From Ignavibacteriota bacterium (GTDB lineage Bacteria; Bacteroidota; Ignavibacteria; UBA10030; SZUA-254), in the NCBI GenBank assembly GCA_016191715.1, contig JACPVN010000540.1, forward strand, positions 1-14,484: DNA of 14,484 nt, written 5' to 3'. Each line of letters begins with the position of its first letter. The first letter of the stretch is position 1. The notes under the pieces are model-generated. The model had not been told where the DNA came from and did no database searches. It worked only from the letters and a program-made list of their open reading frames with translations. The position numbers and the translations under genes were made by a program. Shown here in pieces: positions 1-6,704 of this stretch.

Positions 1-9
1 AAAGGGCAC

Positions 10-43
10 AAAGTATTTCTTTTAGTTTTCAAAGAAATATTTT
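10..43 (-). terminator. AT-rich hairpin at the 3' end of the propeller gene (possible terminator)
   Basis: Seen: a perfect 9-bp inverted repeat, TATTTCTTT at 14-22 and AAAGAAATA at 31-39, with an 8-nt loop. One mismatch and three further pairs extend it to 10-43, overlapping the stop codon at 42-44. It would fold in the minus-strand transcript ending here. The stem is weak and AT-rich, and no clear U-tract follows before the window edge, so a terminator role is only inferred. Confidence 0.3.
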
Positions 44-1457
44 ATCGTAGAATTATCTTTCCCGAATCATTCACCTTCATCCAATATCCCTTTCCCGAAA
101 TGATGCTGTCGGTAACTGTATAACCATTTACAGTTGAATAACTATAAATATTACTCAATAACAAGTTGGGAGGAATTGTTTCAATGCTATCCACAGAAAC
201 CGATTTGGAGATTGAACCAATAATATTCCATCCCTTCCTCACCGAAAATATATCTACCAAATTCTTTTCACCAATCAATGATACAGAGTGCGAAGATTCT
301 GCTTTCATCCAATAGCCGTTTCCAACGCGAAGCGATTCAGCGACCAAGTATTTACCTGAATATTGAAATGCTTCGGGTTCAATGGTTGAAAAAAGTCTTT
401 TCTTTGTAATATCTAATGATTGAAGAGGAAGCGAAATAAGATTCCACCCCTGTTCCAACATTATACTTTGAATCGTCAGCGTGTCCGTCAGAGAACGCAA
501 CCAAACACCATCATTTGTTCCTGCAACAAGAATGTCATTATTGAGTGATAGAGAATAGACAGACAACGTGTCCGGAAAGTCATCCGTAAAAGAAGTCCAC
601 TGTTCTCCCTGATTGGTTGTTTGAAAAACACCTCCTTGTTCCATTCCCGCTAAGAGTGTTGTGTTGTTTTGAATTAAGGTATTTACTTTTATCGCGTCGG
701 GAAGTCCCATACTTTTCCGCTCGAACATCGAATCATTGAGAGAGTATTTGTACATTCCCGAATCAATTGTGCCTACAAAAAGATAATCATAATTAGCAAT
801 GATAGTTTCTGTATAATCAGGTATTTTGGGATTTCTATGTATCCAAGTTATTCCATCATTTGTAGATTGATAGATAAAACCAGCAGTTGTTGTAAAAATT
901 CCAAATTGATTTAACGCAAAACCAATTGAGCAATCTTGCCTTAATTCTTGCCAAGTGATACCATCATCCTGAGAACGAAGAATTCCGGGTTGAGCGCAGT
1001 TGATATTTGACTGCGTCACTGAAAAGATTGAGTTGATTGATTGACCAAGAGTATTAATTGAAAAAGAAGTACCAATCAGTGGATACCATATTTCACCTCC
1101 ATCTGATGAAGCAAAAATTGTTTTTGTGGTTTGACCTCCTCGAAGTCCTGCAAATATTTTATTTCCACGTTCCAAAAAACTCGCTACCTTATTACCAATG
1201 GGAAGCCCATCATTACTTGGCATCCATATCGCACCATGATTAAACGAACGATACACACCGCTATCCGTTCCTGCAAAGAATACGCTGTCATTTGTTAGCA
1301 ACGAGTAAACTGATTTCCCTTCAGTCGTGGGCGATTGAATCCATTGCGCTACTCCATCAAAGGGAATAAACAAAACGAGAACTACTGCAAGAGCCAGGAG
1401 ATAAGGCATCCCTCTGTTCTTCAACCTCACCTGCCGAAGAAGGATAAAATATCTCAT
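42..1457 (-). CDS. Secreted Asp-box beta-propeller protein with duplicated C-terminal GWN/GYW module
   Basis: The 471-aa product has a hydrophobic N-terminus (about residues 18-38, ending DGVAQ), so it is probably exported. Five Asp-box repeats (S/T-x-D/N-x-G-x-x-W) lie near residues 71, 117, 162, 198 and 280, the pattern of BNR/sortilin-like or Ycf48-like propellers. The last 135 residues hold a module repeated twice: GWNLISLPL at 337 with GYWMKA at 381, then GWNIIGSIS at 409 with GYWMKV at 457. Similar tails occur in secreted proteins of Ignavibacteria-like bacteria. I see no sialidase catalytic residues; a binding or structural surface role is inferred. Start: ATG at 1457 gives 17 residues before Met17 (ATG at 1409), which is directly preceded by AGAGGG; either is possible and Met17 gives a cleaner signal peptide. 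It follows the 86-aa gene by 10 nt and is likely co-transcribed. Asp-box homology is clear, function unknown. Confidence 0.8.
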   Translation of the reverse strand: MRYFILLRQVRLKNRGMPYLLALAVVLVLFIPFDGVAQWIQSPTTEGKSVYSLLTNDSVFFAGTDSGVYRSFNHGAIWMPSNDGLPIGNKVASFLERGNKIFAGLRGGQTTKTIFASSDGGEIWYPLIGTSFSINTLGQSINSIFSVTQSNINCAQPGILRSQDDGITWQELRQDCSIGFALNQFGIFTTTAGFIYQSTNDGITWIHRNPKIPDYTETIIANYDYLFVGTIDSGMYKYSLNDSMFERKSMGLPDAIKVNTLIQNNTTLLAGMEQGGVFQTTNQGEQWTSFTDDFPDTLSVYSLSLNNDILVAGTNDGVWLRSLTDTLTIQSIMLEQGWNLISLPLQSLDITKKRLFSTIEPEAFQYSGKYLVAESLRVGNGYWMKAESSHSVSLIGEKNLVDIFSVRKGWNIIGSISKSVSVDSIETIPPNLLLSNIYSYSTVNGYTVTDSIISGKGYWMKVNDSGKIILR

Positions 1458-1467
1458 ATCACAAATC

Positions 1468-1728
1468 TCACATCAGTCCCGCCTTCTTCAACTCTCCGCT
1501 AATCATTTCTGCCGCTTGCTGTTTTGATATCTGAAGCCGTGAGCCGGAGGCGGAGATTGCCTGTTCGAGTGTTCCCTGCTTTTGTGTGAGCCACCGGTAC
1601 ACGTGATAACCCAACCGGTTTCTGTCATTCGGTTCGACGGTCGGAATTGCGCTGACACTCGCATACGCCTTCGCTTCGATACTTTCCGGTGAAAATTGTT
1701 GTACTGCTGATGCTGGTTTTGTTGCCAT
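1468..1728 (-). CDS. Small hypothetical protein (86 aa)
   Basis: I do not recognise this protein. From ATG at 1726-1728 it is 86 aa: an Ala/Ser-rich N-terminus (MATKPASAVQQFSPE), a middle with NRLGYHVYRWL, and a C-terminal stretch that looks helical (SKQQAAEMISGELKKAGLM). No signal peptide or membrane segment is visible, so it is probably cytoplasmic. The frame stays open upstream to a TTG at 1861-1863, but those 45 codons are made of low-complexity repeat words (encoding KVKSYQLKVKS and TKNQELSTKNE), so the longer reading is rejected. It is the first gene of a probable two-gene minus-strand unit with the propeller protein 10 nt downstream, and is divergent from the Lpt genes. Coding bias looks normal, but without homologues its reality is only moderately sure. 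Confidence 0.6.
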   Translation of the reverse strand: MATKPASAVQQFSPESIEAKAYASVSAIPTVEPNDRNRLGYHVYRWLTQKQGTLEQAISASGSRLQISKQQAAEMISGELKKAGLM

Positions 1729-1732
1729 AATT

Positions 1733-1860
1733 TCGTTCTTTGTACTTAGTTCTTGGTTCTTGGTAAGTTTTAGATGGCGAAAATATAACCAATCATCTAT
1801 TAAAAAACGAAACCCTGTAAAATCACTTTTAACTTTTAACTGATAACTTTTAACTTTCTT
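1733..1860. repeat. Low-complexity repeat words in the divergent intergenic region
   Basis: Two blocks of simple repeat fill most of the gap between the 86-aa gene and the Lpt genes. At 1733-1769 there are variants of TTCTTGG/TTGTACTTAG. At 1826-1860 the 10-mer AACTTTTAAC occurs twice (1831-1840 and 1845-1854) with a 14-nt period. The 12-mer CTTTGTACTTAG at 1738-1749 recurs exactly at 9281-9292, inside the barrel-protein gene. Such words are typical of dispersed short repeats in environmental bacterial genomes. No function is evident; they create a false open frame upstream of the 86-aa protein. Confidence 0.6.
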
Positions 1861-1877
1861 CAACGGGAGAACGAATT

Positions 1878-1906
1878 TTGCATTGCCTACGTTAGAGTGC
1901 TATATT
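1878..1906 (+). promoter_or_regulatory. Candidate promoter for the lptF-lptG pair
   Basis: TTGCAT (1878-1883) and TATATT (1901-1906) are separated by exactly 17 nt, a good sigma70-type match. Transcription would begin near 1912-1914, only 6-8 nt before the ATG at 1920, so the message would be nearly leaderless. No Shine-Dalgarno sequence is visible in front of that ATG, which agrees with this. Bacteroidota sigma factors prefer different elements, so the assignment is tentative. Confidence 0.4.
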
Positions 1907-1919
1907 CAGTCACCAAAAA

Positions 1920-3296
1920 ATGAGACTTTACCGATACATCCTCCGCGCTCACGCCGGTCCGTTTCTCTTCTCCTTCTTCACGCTGATGTTCATCTTCCTT
2001 CTGCAATTCATCATGAAGTTTGTTGACCAACTTGTCGGGAAAGGACTGAACGCACTTGTCATTGCCGAACTCATTATTCTCAACCTCGCATGGATGGTGG
2101 TGCTTGCCGTTCCGATGTCGGTGCTGGTAGCAACGCTTATGGGCTTCGGCGGACTTTCCTCCCGAAACGAAATTACCGCGATGAAAGCAAGCGGCATGAG
2201 TTTGTATCGCATGATGGCTCCTGTCATTTTCATGAGCATCCTCCTCGCGCTTCTTCTGTTTGAATTTTACAACGACATTCTCCCCGAAGCAAACCATCGT
2301 CTCAAAACTCTCATCTTCGATATCAGAAGAAAGAAACCGACGTTCACTCTTGTGCAGGGAATGTTCTCGCAGGAACTTCCCGGCTATAGCATTCTCGTCC
2401 GGAAAACATTTGAGGGAACGAACGACCTCGAAGGCGTGACGATTTATGATTACACTCAGCCCGAACGGAACGCCGTCATTACGGCTGAACAAGGCAAAGT
2501 TTCGTTCACGCCCGATTTCCGGAACCTGATAATGGATTTGGACGAAGGCGAAATCCATGAACTAACTGCAACTGAATCAGACAAATATCAACGCATCCGT
2601 TTCAAACAGCATCGCATCGTGATGGATGTCGAGGGCTTCGATTTCGAGCGTTCGAGTCTGGGAACGTTCAGTCGCGGCGAGCGTGAACTGAAAGCAAAAG
2701 AACTTCGTGCAATCGTTGATAGTCTTCAACGGGAGAATACAAACGCGCTTACTGCGGGAGTTCAGGAAATCGAAAGGGATTTTACTTCGCCCCGTTCATA
2801 CGCAAGCCATATTCCACAGGGAGCTTTTCTCACACCGAAACCCAATCCGCTCGTCACCGCGACCGTGCGAGCGAGAACAACGCTCAATAACATCGCCGCG
2901 CAACTTGCGCTCATCAATTCCAACAACGACCGCATCAACGAAAACCTTGTGGAGTTGTATAAGAAGTATGCGATTCCTGTTGCGTGCATTGTGTTCGTGT
3001 TCATAGGCGCGCCGCTTGGCGTACTTGCGCGGCGAGGCACGTTTGGCATGGCGGCAACGTTGAGTCTCGGATTTTTCCTTGTCTATTGGGCGTGTTTGAT
3101 TGGCGGAGAAAAACTTGCTGACCGGAGTTTGCTCTCTCCGTTAGTCGGAATGTGGATGGCAAATATCATCATGGGCGCTTTGGGATTGTATCTTACGTTC
3201 CGCATCGGAAGAGAAACACCGCAACTCCGCTTCGACCGGTTAAAACGATTCATCCCGAAATCTCTCCGCTCGCCGGAAGAACAACCGACAGAATAA
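1920..3296 (+). CDS. lptF: LptF/LptG-family permease, first of pair (lipopolysaccharide export)
   Basis: This 458-aa inner-membrane permease belongs to the YjgP/YjgQ (LptF/LptG) family. With its partner and the ATPase LptB (not in this window) it would form the ABC extractor that lifts LPS from the inner membrane towards LptC. Visible order: N-terminal MRLYRYILRAH; TM1 about 13-35; TM2 about 47-75; the cytoplasmic coupling-helix segment SSRNEITAMKASGMSLYRM at 80-98; TM3 101-119; a periplasmic beta-rich domain about 125-250; then TM4-6 at about 350-370, 374-396 and 405-427. It is roughly 95 residues longer than typical E. coli family members. The excess is mostly a charged, probably helical stretch at 252-345 inserted before TM4. 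Calling it F rather than G rests only on gene order and is uncertain. The start fits the family's usual N-terminus, and the stop is one base before the next ATG. Confidence 0.93.
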   Translation: MRLYRYILRAHAGPFLFSFFTLMFIFLLQFIMKFVDQLVGKGLNALVIAELIILNLAWMVVLAVPMSVLVATLMGFGGLSSRNEITAMKASGMSLYRMMAPVIFMSILLALLLFEFYNDILPEANHRLKTLIFDIRRKKPTFTLVQGMFSQELPGYSILVRKTFEGTNDLEGVTIYDYTQPERNAVITAEQGKVSFTPDFRNLIMDLDEGEIHELTATESDKYQRIRFKQHRIVMDVEGFDFERSSLGTFSRGERELKAKELRAIVDSLQRENTNALTAGVQEIERDFTSPRSYASHIPQGAFLTPKPNPLVTATVRARTTLNNIAAQLALINSNNDRINENLVELYKKYAIPVACIVFVFIGAPLGVLARRGTFGMAATLSLGFFLVYWACLIGGEKLADRSLLSPLVGMWMANIIMGALGLYLTFRIGRETPQLRFDRLKRFIPKSLRSPEEQPTE

Positions 3297-3297
3297 C

Positions 3298-4380
3298 ATG
3301 CGCCAACTCGACAGATATATTCTCCGGCAATTTATCCTTACCGCAATTTTTGCAATTGTCGCGTTCGTCGTCGTGTTTCTCTCAGTTGATATGATGGAAA
3401 ATCTCGACGACTTTATTGACCACAACGCAACACTCGGAATTATCCTGACATATTACCTGTACTTCATGCCGGAAATTATCAAACTGACAATTCCCGTCGG
3501 GATGTTAATGTCGGCGTTATTCACAACCGGACGGCTTTCCACGTTCAATGAACTGACGGCGATGAAATCAAGCGGTATCAGTTTGTACAGGATGATAATT
3601 CCTTTGCTTGCTTTCTCGCTTTTTGTCAGTGCGGCGTCAATCTACTTCAACGGGTGGATTGTTCCTCAGGCAAACAAGAAAAAATTTGCCATCGGTCGTG
3701 CGTACTTCAAAAAAGGAATCGAGTACATTTCAAAAAATAATGTTTTCATTCAGGATAGCCCGACTCGAATTATCTCGCTCGGTCAATACGATGACCTCGC
3801 TGATGTTGCAACGGTTGTTTCGCTTCAGGAGTTTGATGCCGTTGACCCGACAATCATTACCGCACGATATGATGCACGGGAAATGCGTTGGCAACCCGAC
3901 ACAAAATCGTGGACACTCGGCAACGGAACAATACGAACCTTCACCGACGGAAAAGAATCACTCAGTAAATTTACCTCGCTTGAACTGACTTTGAACTTCA
4001 CTCCCGACGACATCAGAAAAAAACAAGAACATCCCGATGAAATGGATTATACATCCTTACATCGTTTCATCGAAAATCAGAAACGGGCGGGACAAGATGC
4101 GGCGCGATGGGAAGTGGATTACTACGGGAAAATCGCCTTCCCGTTTGCAAGTTTTATTGTGGTGTTGTTCGGAGTACCGTTCTCATCCGTCAAACGCCGG
4201 GGCGGACTTGGCGTGGAGTTCGGCATTGCTGTTGCGATTTGTTTCTTCTATATGATTTTTCTGAAAGTGAGTCAGGCATTCGGCTACAACGGCGACCTTC
4301 ATCCGGTTCTGACTGCGTGGCTGGCAAATGGAATTTTTCTGGTGTTGGGAATCTATAATTTAATTCGGGTACAGAAGTAA
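3298..4380 (+). CDS. lptG: LptF/LptG-family permease, second of pair (lipopolysaccharide export)
   Basis: This is a 360-aa member of the YjgP/YjgQ family, at the usual length. It starts with the typical MRQLDRYILRQF. TM1 is about 12-32, TM2 47-75, the coupling-helix segment STFNELTAMKSSGISLYRM is at 81-99, and TM3 is 101-122. A periplasmic beta-jellyroll domain spans about 125-240, and TM4-6 lie at about 275-295, 303-325 and 335-356. The coupling motif (NELTAMKSSG) matches that of the upstream paralogue (NEITAMKASG), as expected where both subunits contact LptB. Its ATG is one base after the upstream stop, so the two are co-transcribed and probably translationally coupled; that pairing supports an LptF-LptG heterodimer. 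The F/G name is by position only. The gene converges on the glycosyltransferase gene 117 nt downstream. Confidence 0.93.
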   Translation: MRQLDRYILRQFILTAIFAIVAFVVVFLSVDMMENLDDFIDHNATLGIILTYYLYFMPEIIKLTIPVGMLMSALFTTGRLSTFNELTAMKSSGISLYRMIIPLLAFSLFVSAASIYFNGWIVPQANKKKFAIGRAYFKKGIEYISKNNVFIQDSPTRIISLGQYDDLADVATVVSLQEFDAVDPTIITARYDAREMRWQPDTKSWTLGNGTIRTFTDGKESLSKFTSLELTLNFTPDDIRKKQEHPDEMDYTSLHRFIENQKRAGQDAARWEVDYYGKIAFPFASFIVVLFGVPFSSVKRRGGLGVEFGIAVAICFFYMIFLKVSQAFGYNGDLHPVLTAWLANGIFLVLGIYNLIRVQK

Positions 4381-4497
4381 AGATTGAGAATTGAATCATT
4401 GCAGATTGAGTCATTGACGATTGGATGATAACAATGATACAATGACTCTCTATGAGCCGTAGGCAATCGTAAATCGTCAATAAAACTACATCTTCAC
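4381..4497. repeat. Convergent intergenic region with nested inverted repeats
   Basis: Seen: GAGTCATTG (4408-4416) pairs with CAATGACTC (4440-4448) across 23 nt, and ATTGACGATT (4413-4422) pairs with AATCGTCAAT (4472-4481) across 49 nt. The second right arm lies inside the 18-mer CAATCGTAAATCGTCAAT (4464-4481), which recurs in the same orientation at 6672-6689. The region is built from ATTG/CAAT words and sits between two convergent genes, so it may act as a weak two-way terminator. No U-tract follows either stem. A dispersed repeat is equally likely. Confidence 0.5.
4464..4481. repeat. 18-bp direct repeat, copy 1 (downstream of the glycosyltransferase gene)
   Basis: CAATCGTAAATCGTCAAT is identical to 6672-6689 and in the same orientation. 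The two copies bracket the glycosyltransferase gene with 2208 bp between their start points. An exact 18-mer pair is not expected by chance in 14 kb, but the words are low-complexity and resemble common intergenic repeats. Confidence 0.6.
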
Positions 4498-6606
4498 TTA
4501 GAAAGTCTTAACTTTTTCTATTTGGCTTACTACCAAATTATACCGTTCGCTATTTGGAGGTAGAATTGTTAAATACCGTTCAAGAATGCCAATCATTTTG
4601 TTTTTTTTTGCTGTAACACCGTAAATAATACTGAGATTGAGATAAGCAGATTCTAATTTTCTATCGAGTTCGATAGCCCTCAGCAAATCTTTTTCAGATT
4701 CATCCAGCTGACCAAATTCTAAATATATTTCTCCTCTTTCTGCAAGCATTTCTACATCTTTTGGATTTTGACTAAGATAAATAGTCATTTCCTCTAATGC
4801 TTCCTTTTTCTTTTCCTGTCGTTGAAGAACTTTCGTTAACTGTTTTCTGGCTTCAGTATGACTACCGTTATTCTTCAATGCCAACCGAAACATTTGTTCG
4901 CTTTTTAGAAGTTTGTTCTTTAGTGAAAGCATGACTCCTAACTTTCCGGCAAAATTTACTACCGCTTGTTTATTCTCTACTTGCTCTAATTGGTTCATGA
5001 GCACAGTATCAAAATACTCCGGTAAAGAATCTTGAATTGGACGATAGAACCAAAATGTTGGACCATTACGATGCTCACCCGGCTTGATAGTGTATAACAA
5101 CGTAGAATTCGTTTTAAGTGAATCATAAAAACTGATAAACTTTTTATAACGTTGAGGGTCCAAAATATAACGGTCATAATCAAAACTGCTTCCAATAATC
5201 AAATCTAAATCTTTGTAGAATTGGAATTCATAAAACGGTTCGACTATATGTGGCAAAACCGGATGATATGGAATTTGTAACACAAATAATCCTTTTTCTT
5301 TTAATTCCATACCGAGTGGTACAGTTGCAATCGTTACCATTGGTTTTATGTTTTGTCTGAGCCATTCCTTTGCAATTGTTCTTGTATCAGGTAATGAATG
5401 TGTTAACTGATATTTCATCGAACCAATGGCAGGAGGAATTATGAACACTAATCCCAGCAAAGGAAGAACAATAAACTTGAAAAACAATGGAGATAATTTT
5501 TTCAAGTATCTTTCTTTGAATAACATCGTCAATTCAATGACACCGGAAGAACCAAAGAGGATAATGAACGGAAGCACCGGAAGTGCATATCGCTCCGCTC
5601 TCATTTCCCACGAGACCAAAACACCTAAGTAAATGAACGGAAACAATAATAAAAGTATGTTCTCCTTTTTCTTCATGTAGAAAATTTGAACGATGGAGAA
5701 TAACACTGCAAGTGCAAGCGGAAGTCCTACGCTCGATGGAATAACATCCAGCAAATAATAGCTGACCGTGTTTTGATTTGGATCGACTCCCAAATGTCCC
5801 GCGGAAACATGAAATTGTTCAAACGAAAAACTATAGTAAAACTCATCAAAATGAGTAAGAATAAATGGATTTAACAAAACAAACACGACCCCAGACAATA
5901 CAATGCCGGTAATGAGATTATAATTAGCTAAAAACAGTATTTTATTTTTTTGAGAAGTTGATTTCAATAGATGGGCAATCAAGAAAACAAGAAGAAGGAG
6001 TGCTCCATTATATTTTGAAGCGGCAGCCAAACCAATTGCAACACCTGATAAAACATACCATTTTTTCTTTGGCTCGGTGTATATTTTCATTATAAAGAAC
6101 AAGGAAAGAACCGAAAAGAAAGTCAATGCACTGTCAACACTTATTACATGCGATTGCTTGATGTGAATAGGATTGACTGATAATAACACTGCTGCAAGAA
6201 ATGCTGTTATTTCGTTCATGTACTTTTTTGCAATGATATAAACCAGGAAGATTGTCCCAACATCAAACACAACAGAGAGTAAACGTCCTACCAGGATAAA
6301 TGAAGTGGGGTCGGTAAAGTACGTTTGCTGATATGCAGTGACATTCGGGTAAACACCGAACAAGTTGCCAACAAGATAATGTGCTGCCTGAATAATGAAT
6401 TGAAGATAGAAAGTTAACGCGGGGTAATTGAAAAAGTGAGGATTAAAATCGAAGCTATTGCCTTCCCAGTTCCAGAACTTCCATGCTATATGAAATGGAT
6501 ATGCTTCCTCATAAATCTCTGGTAAACTCCAATGAATATTCCACAACCTCATAGAAAGAGCAAACGTAAGTATAACACTTATAGGAATTACATCTTTTTT
6601 AAACAT
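4498..6606 (-). CDS. GT-C membrane glycosyltransferase (PMT/ArnT-like, GT39 type) with C-terminal TPR domain
   Basis: The 702-aa product is a polytopic membrane protein in its first ~395 residues and soluble after that. Family marks of the GT-C/PMT_2 type are an acidic motif in the first outer loop (PEIYEEAYP, 29-37), the HVISVDSALTFFS segment at 153-165, the 'K-Y' motif LAAASKYNG (193-201) and the motif RAERYALPVLPF at 336-347. Such enzymes move a sugar from a lipid-phosphate carrier to protein or glycan on the outer face of the inner membrane; acceptor and sugar cannot be told here. After a soluble region (~396-545), residues ~550-695 form TPR-like helix pairs (ALEEMTIYLSQNPKDVEML, SEKDLLRAIELDRKLESAY). 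A run of nine T at 4601-4609 encodes Lys-Lys near residue 667 and could cause slippage. No clear ribosome-binding site precedes the ATG at 6606. The gene is markedly AT-rich (about 25% G+C in one sampled 60-base stretch), suggesting possible transfer. Confidence 0.85.
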   Translation of the reverse strand: MFKKDVIPISVILTFALSMRLWNIHWSLPEIYEEAYPFHIAWKFWNWEGNSFDFNPHFFNYPALTFYLQFIIQAAHYLVGNLFGVYPNVTAYQQTYFTDPTSFILVGRLLSVVFDVGTIFLVYIIAKKYMNEITAFLAAVLLSVNPIHIKQSHVISVDSALTFFSVLSLFFIMKIYTEPKKKWYVLSGVAIGLAAASKYNGALLLLVFLIAHLLKSTSQKNKILFLANYNLITGIVLSGVVFVLLNPFILTHFDEFYYSFSFEQFHVSAGHLGVDPNQNTVSYYLLDVIPSSVGLPLALAVLFSIVQIFYMKKKENILLLLFPFIYLGVLVSWEMRAERYALPVLPFIILFGSSGVIELTMLFKERYLKKLSPLFFKFIVLPLLGLVFIIPPAIGSMKYQLTHSLPDTRTIAKEWLRQNIKPMVTIATVPLGMELKEKGLFVLQIPYHPVLPHIVEPFYEFQFYKDLDLIIGSSFDYDRYILDPQRYKKFISFYDSLKTNSTLLYTIKPGEHRNGPTFWFYRPIQDSLPEYFDTVLMNQLEQVENKQAVVNFAGKLGVMLSLKNKLLKSEQMFRLALKNNGSHTEARKQLTKVLQRQEKKKEALEEMTIYLSQNPKDVEMLAERGEIYLEFGQLDESEKDLLRAIELDRKLESAYLNLSIIYGVTAKKNKMIGILERYLTILPPNSERYNLVVSQIEKVKTF

Positions 6607-6671
6607 GAGGAATATTTCTCAAATCAGAATGAAATAAAGATGATTGGAATTCATGCAATGACATAATGATT

Positions 6672-6689
6672 CAATCGTAAATCGTCAAT
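6672..6689. repeat. 18-bp direct repeat, copy 2 (upstream of the glycosyltransferase gene)
   Basis: This is an exact copy of 4464-4481 in the same orientation. A further partial copy, ATCGTCAATTA, lies at 6697-6707 and includes the stop codon (6705-6707) of the DUF5683-like gene. On the minus strand the unit reads TTGACG twice, resembling a -35 element, but neither copy has a good -10 at the right distance. The 98-nt gap 6607-6704 holds nothing else recognised. Confidence 0.55.
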
Positions 6690-6704
6690 TTAATGTATCG
6701 TCAA

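Noticed and set aside
1857..1871. 15-bp match TCTTCAACGGGAGAA to 2723-2737
   Set aside because: One copy is in coding sequence and one beside a start region, with no structure around either; probably chance.
1887..2558. 223-aa open frame antisense to the first Lpt permease
   Set aside because: It mirrors a strongly supported permease gene, is rich in His/Arg/Glu from reverse reading, and has no recognisable domain.
4414..4443. Plus-strand promoter TTGACG-18 nt-TACAAT
   Set aside because: The match is fair, but it lies in repeat words within a convergent gap and would only drive antisense transcription of the glycosyltransferase gene.
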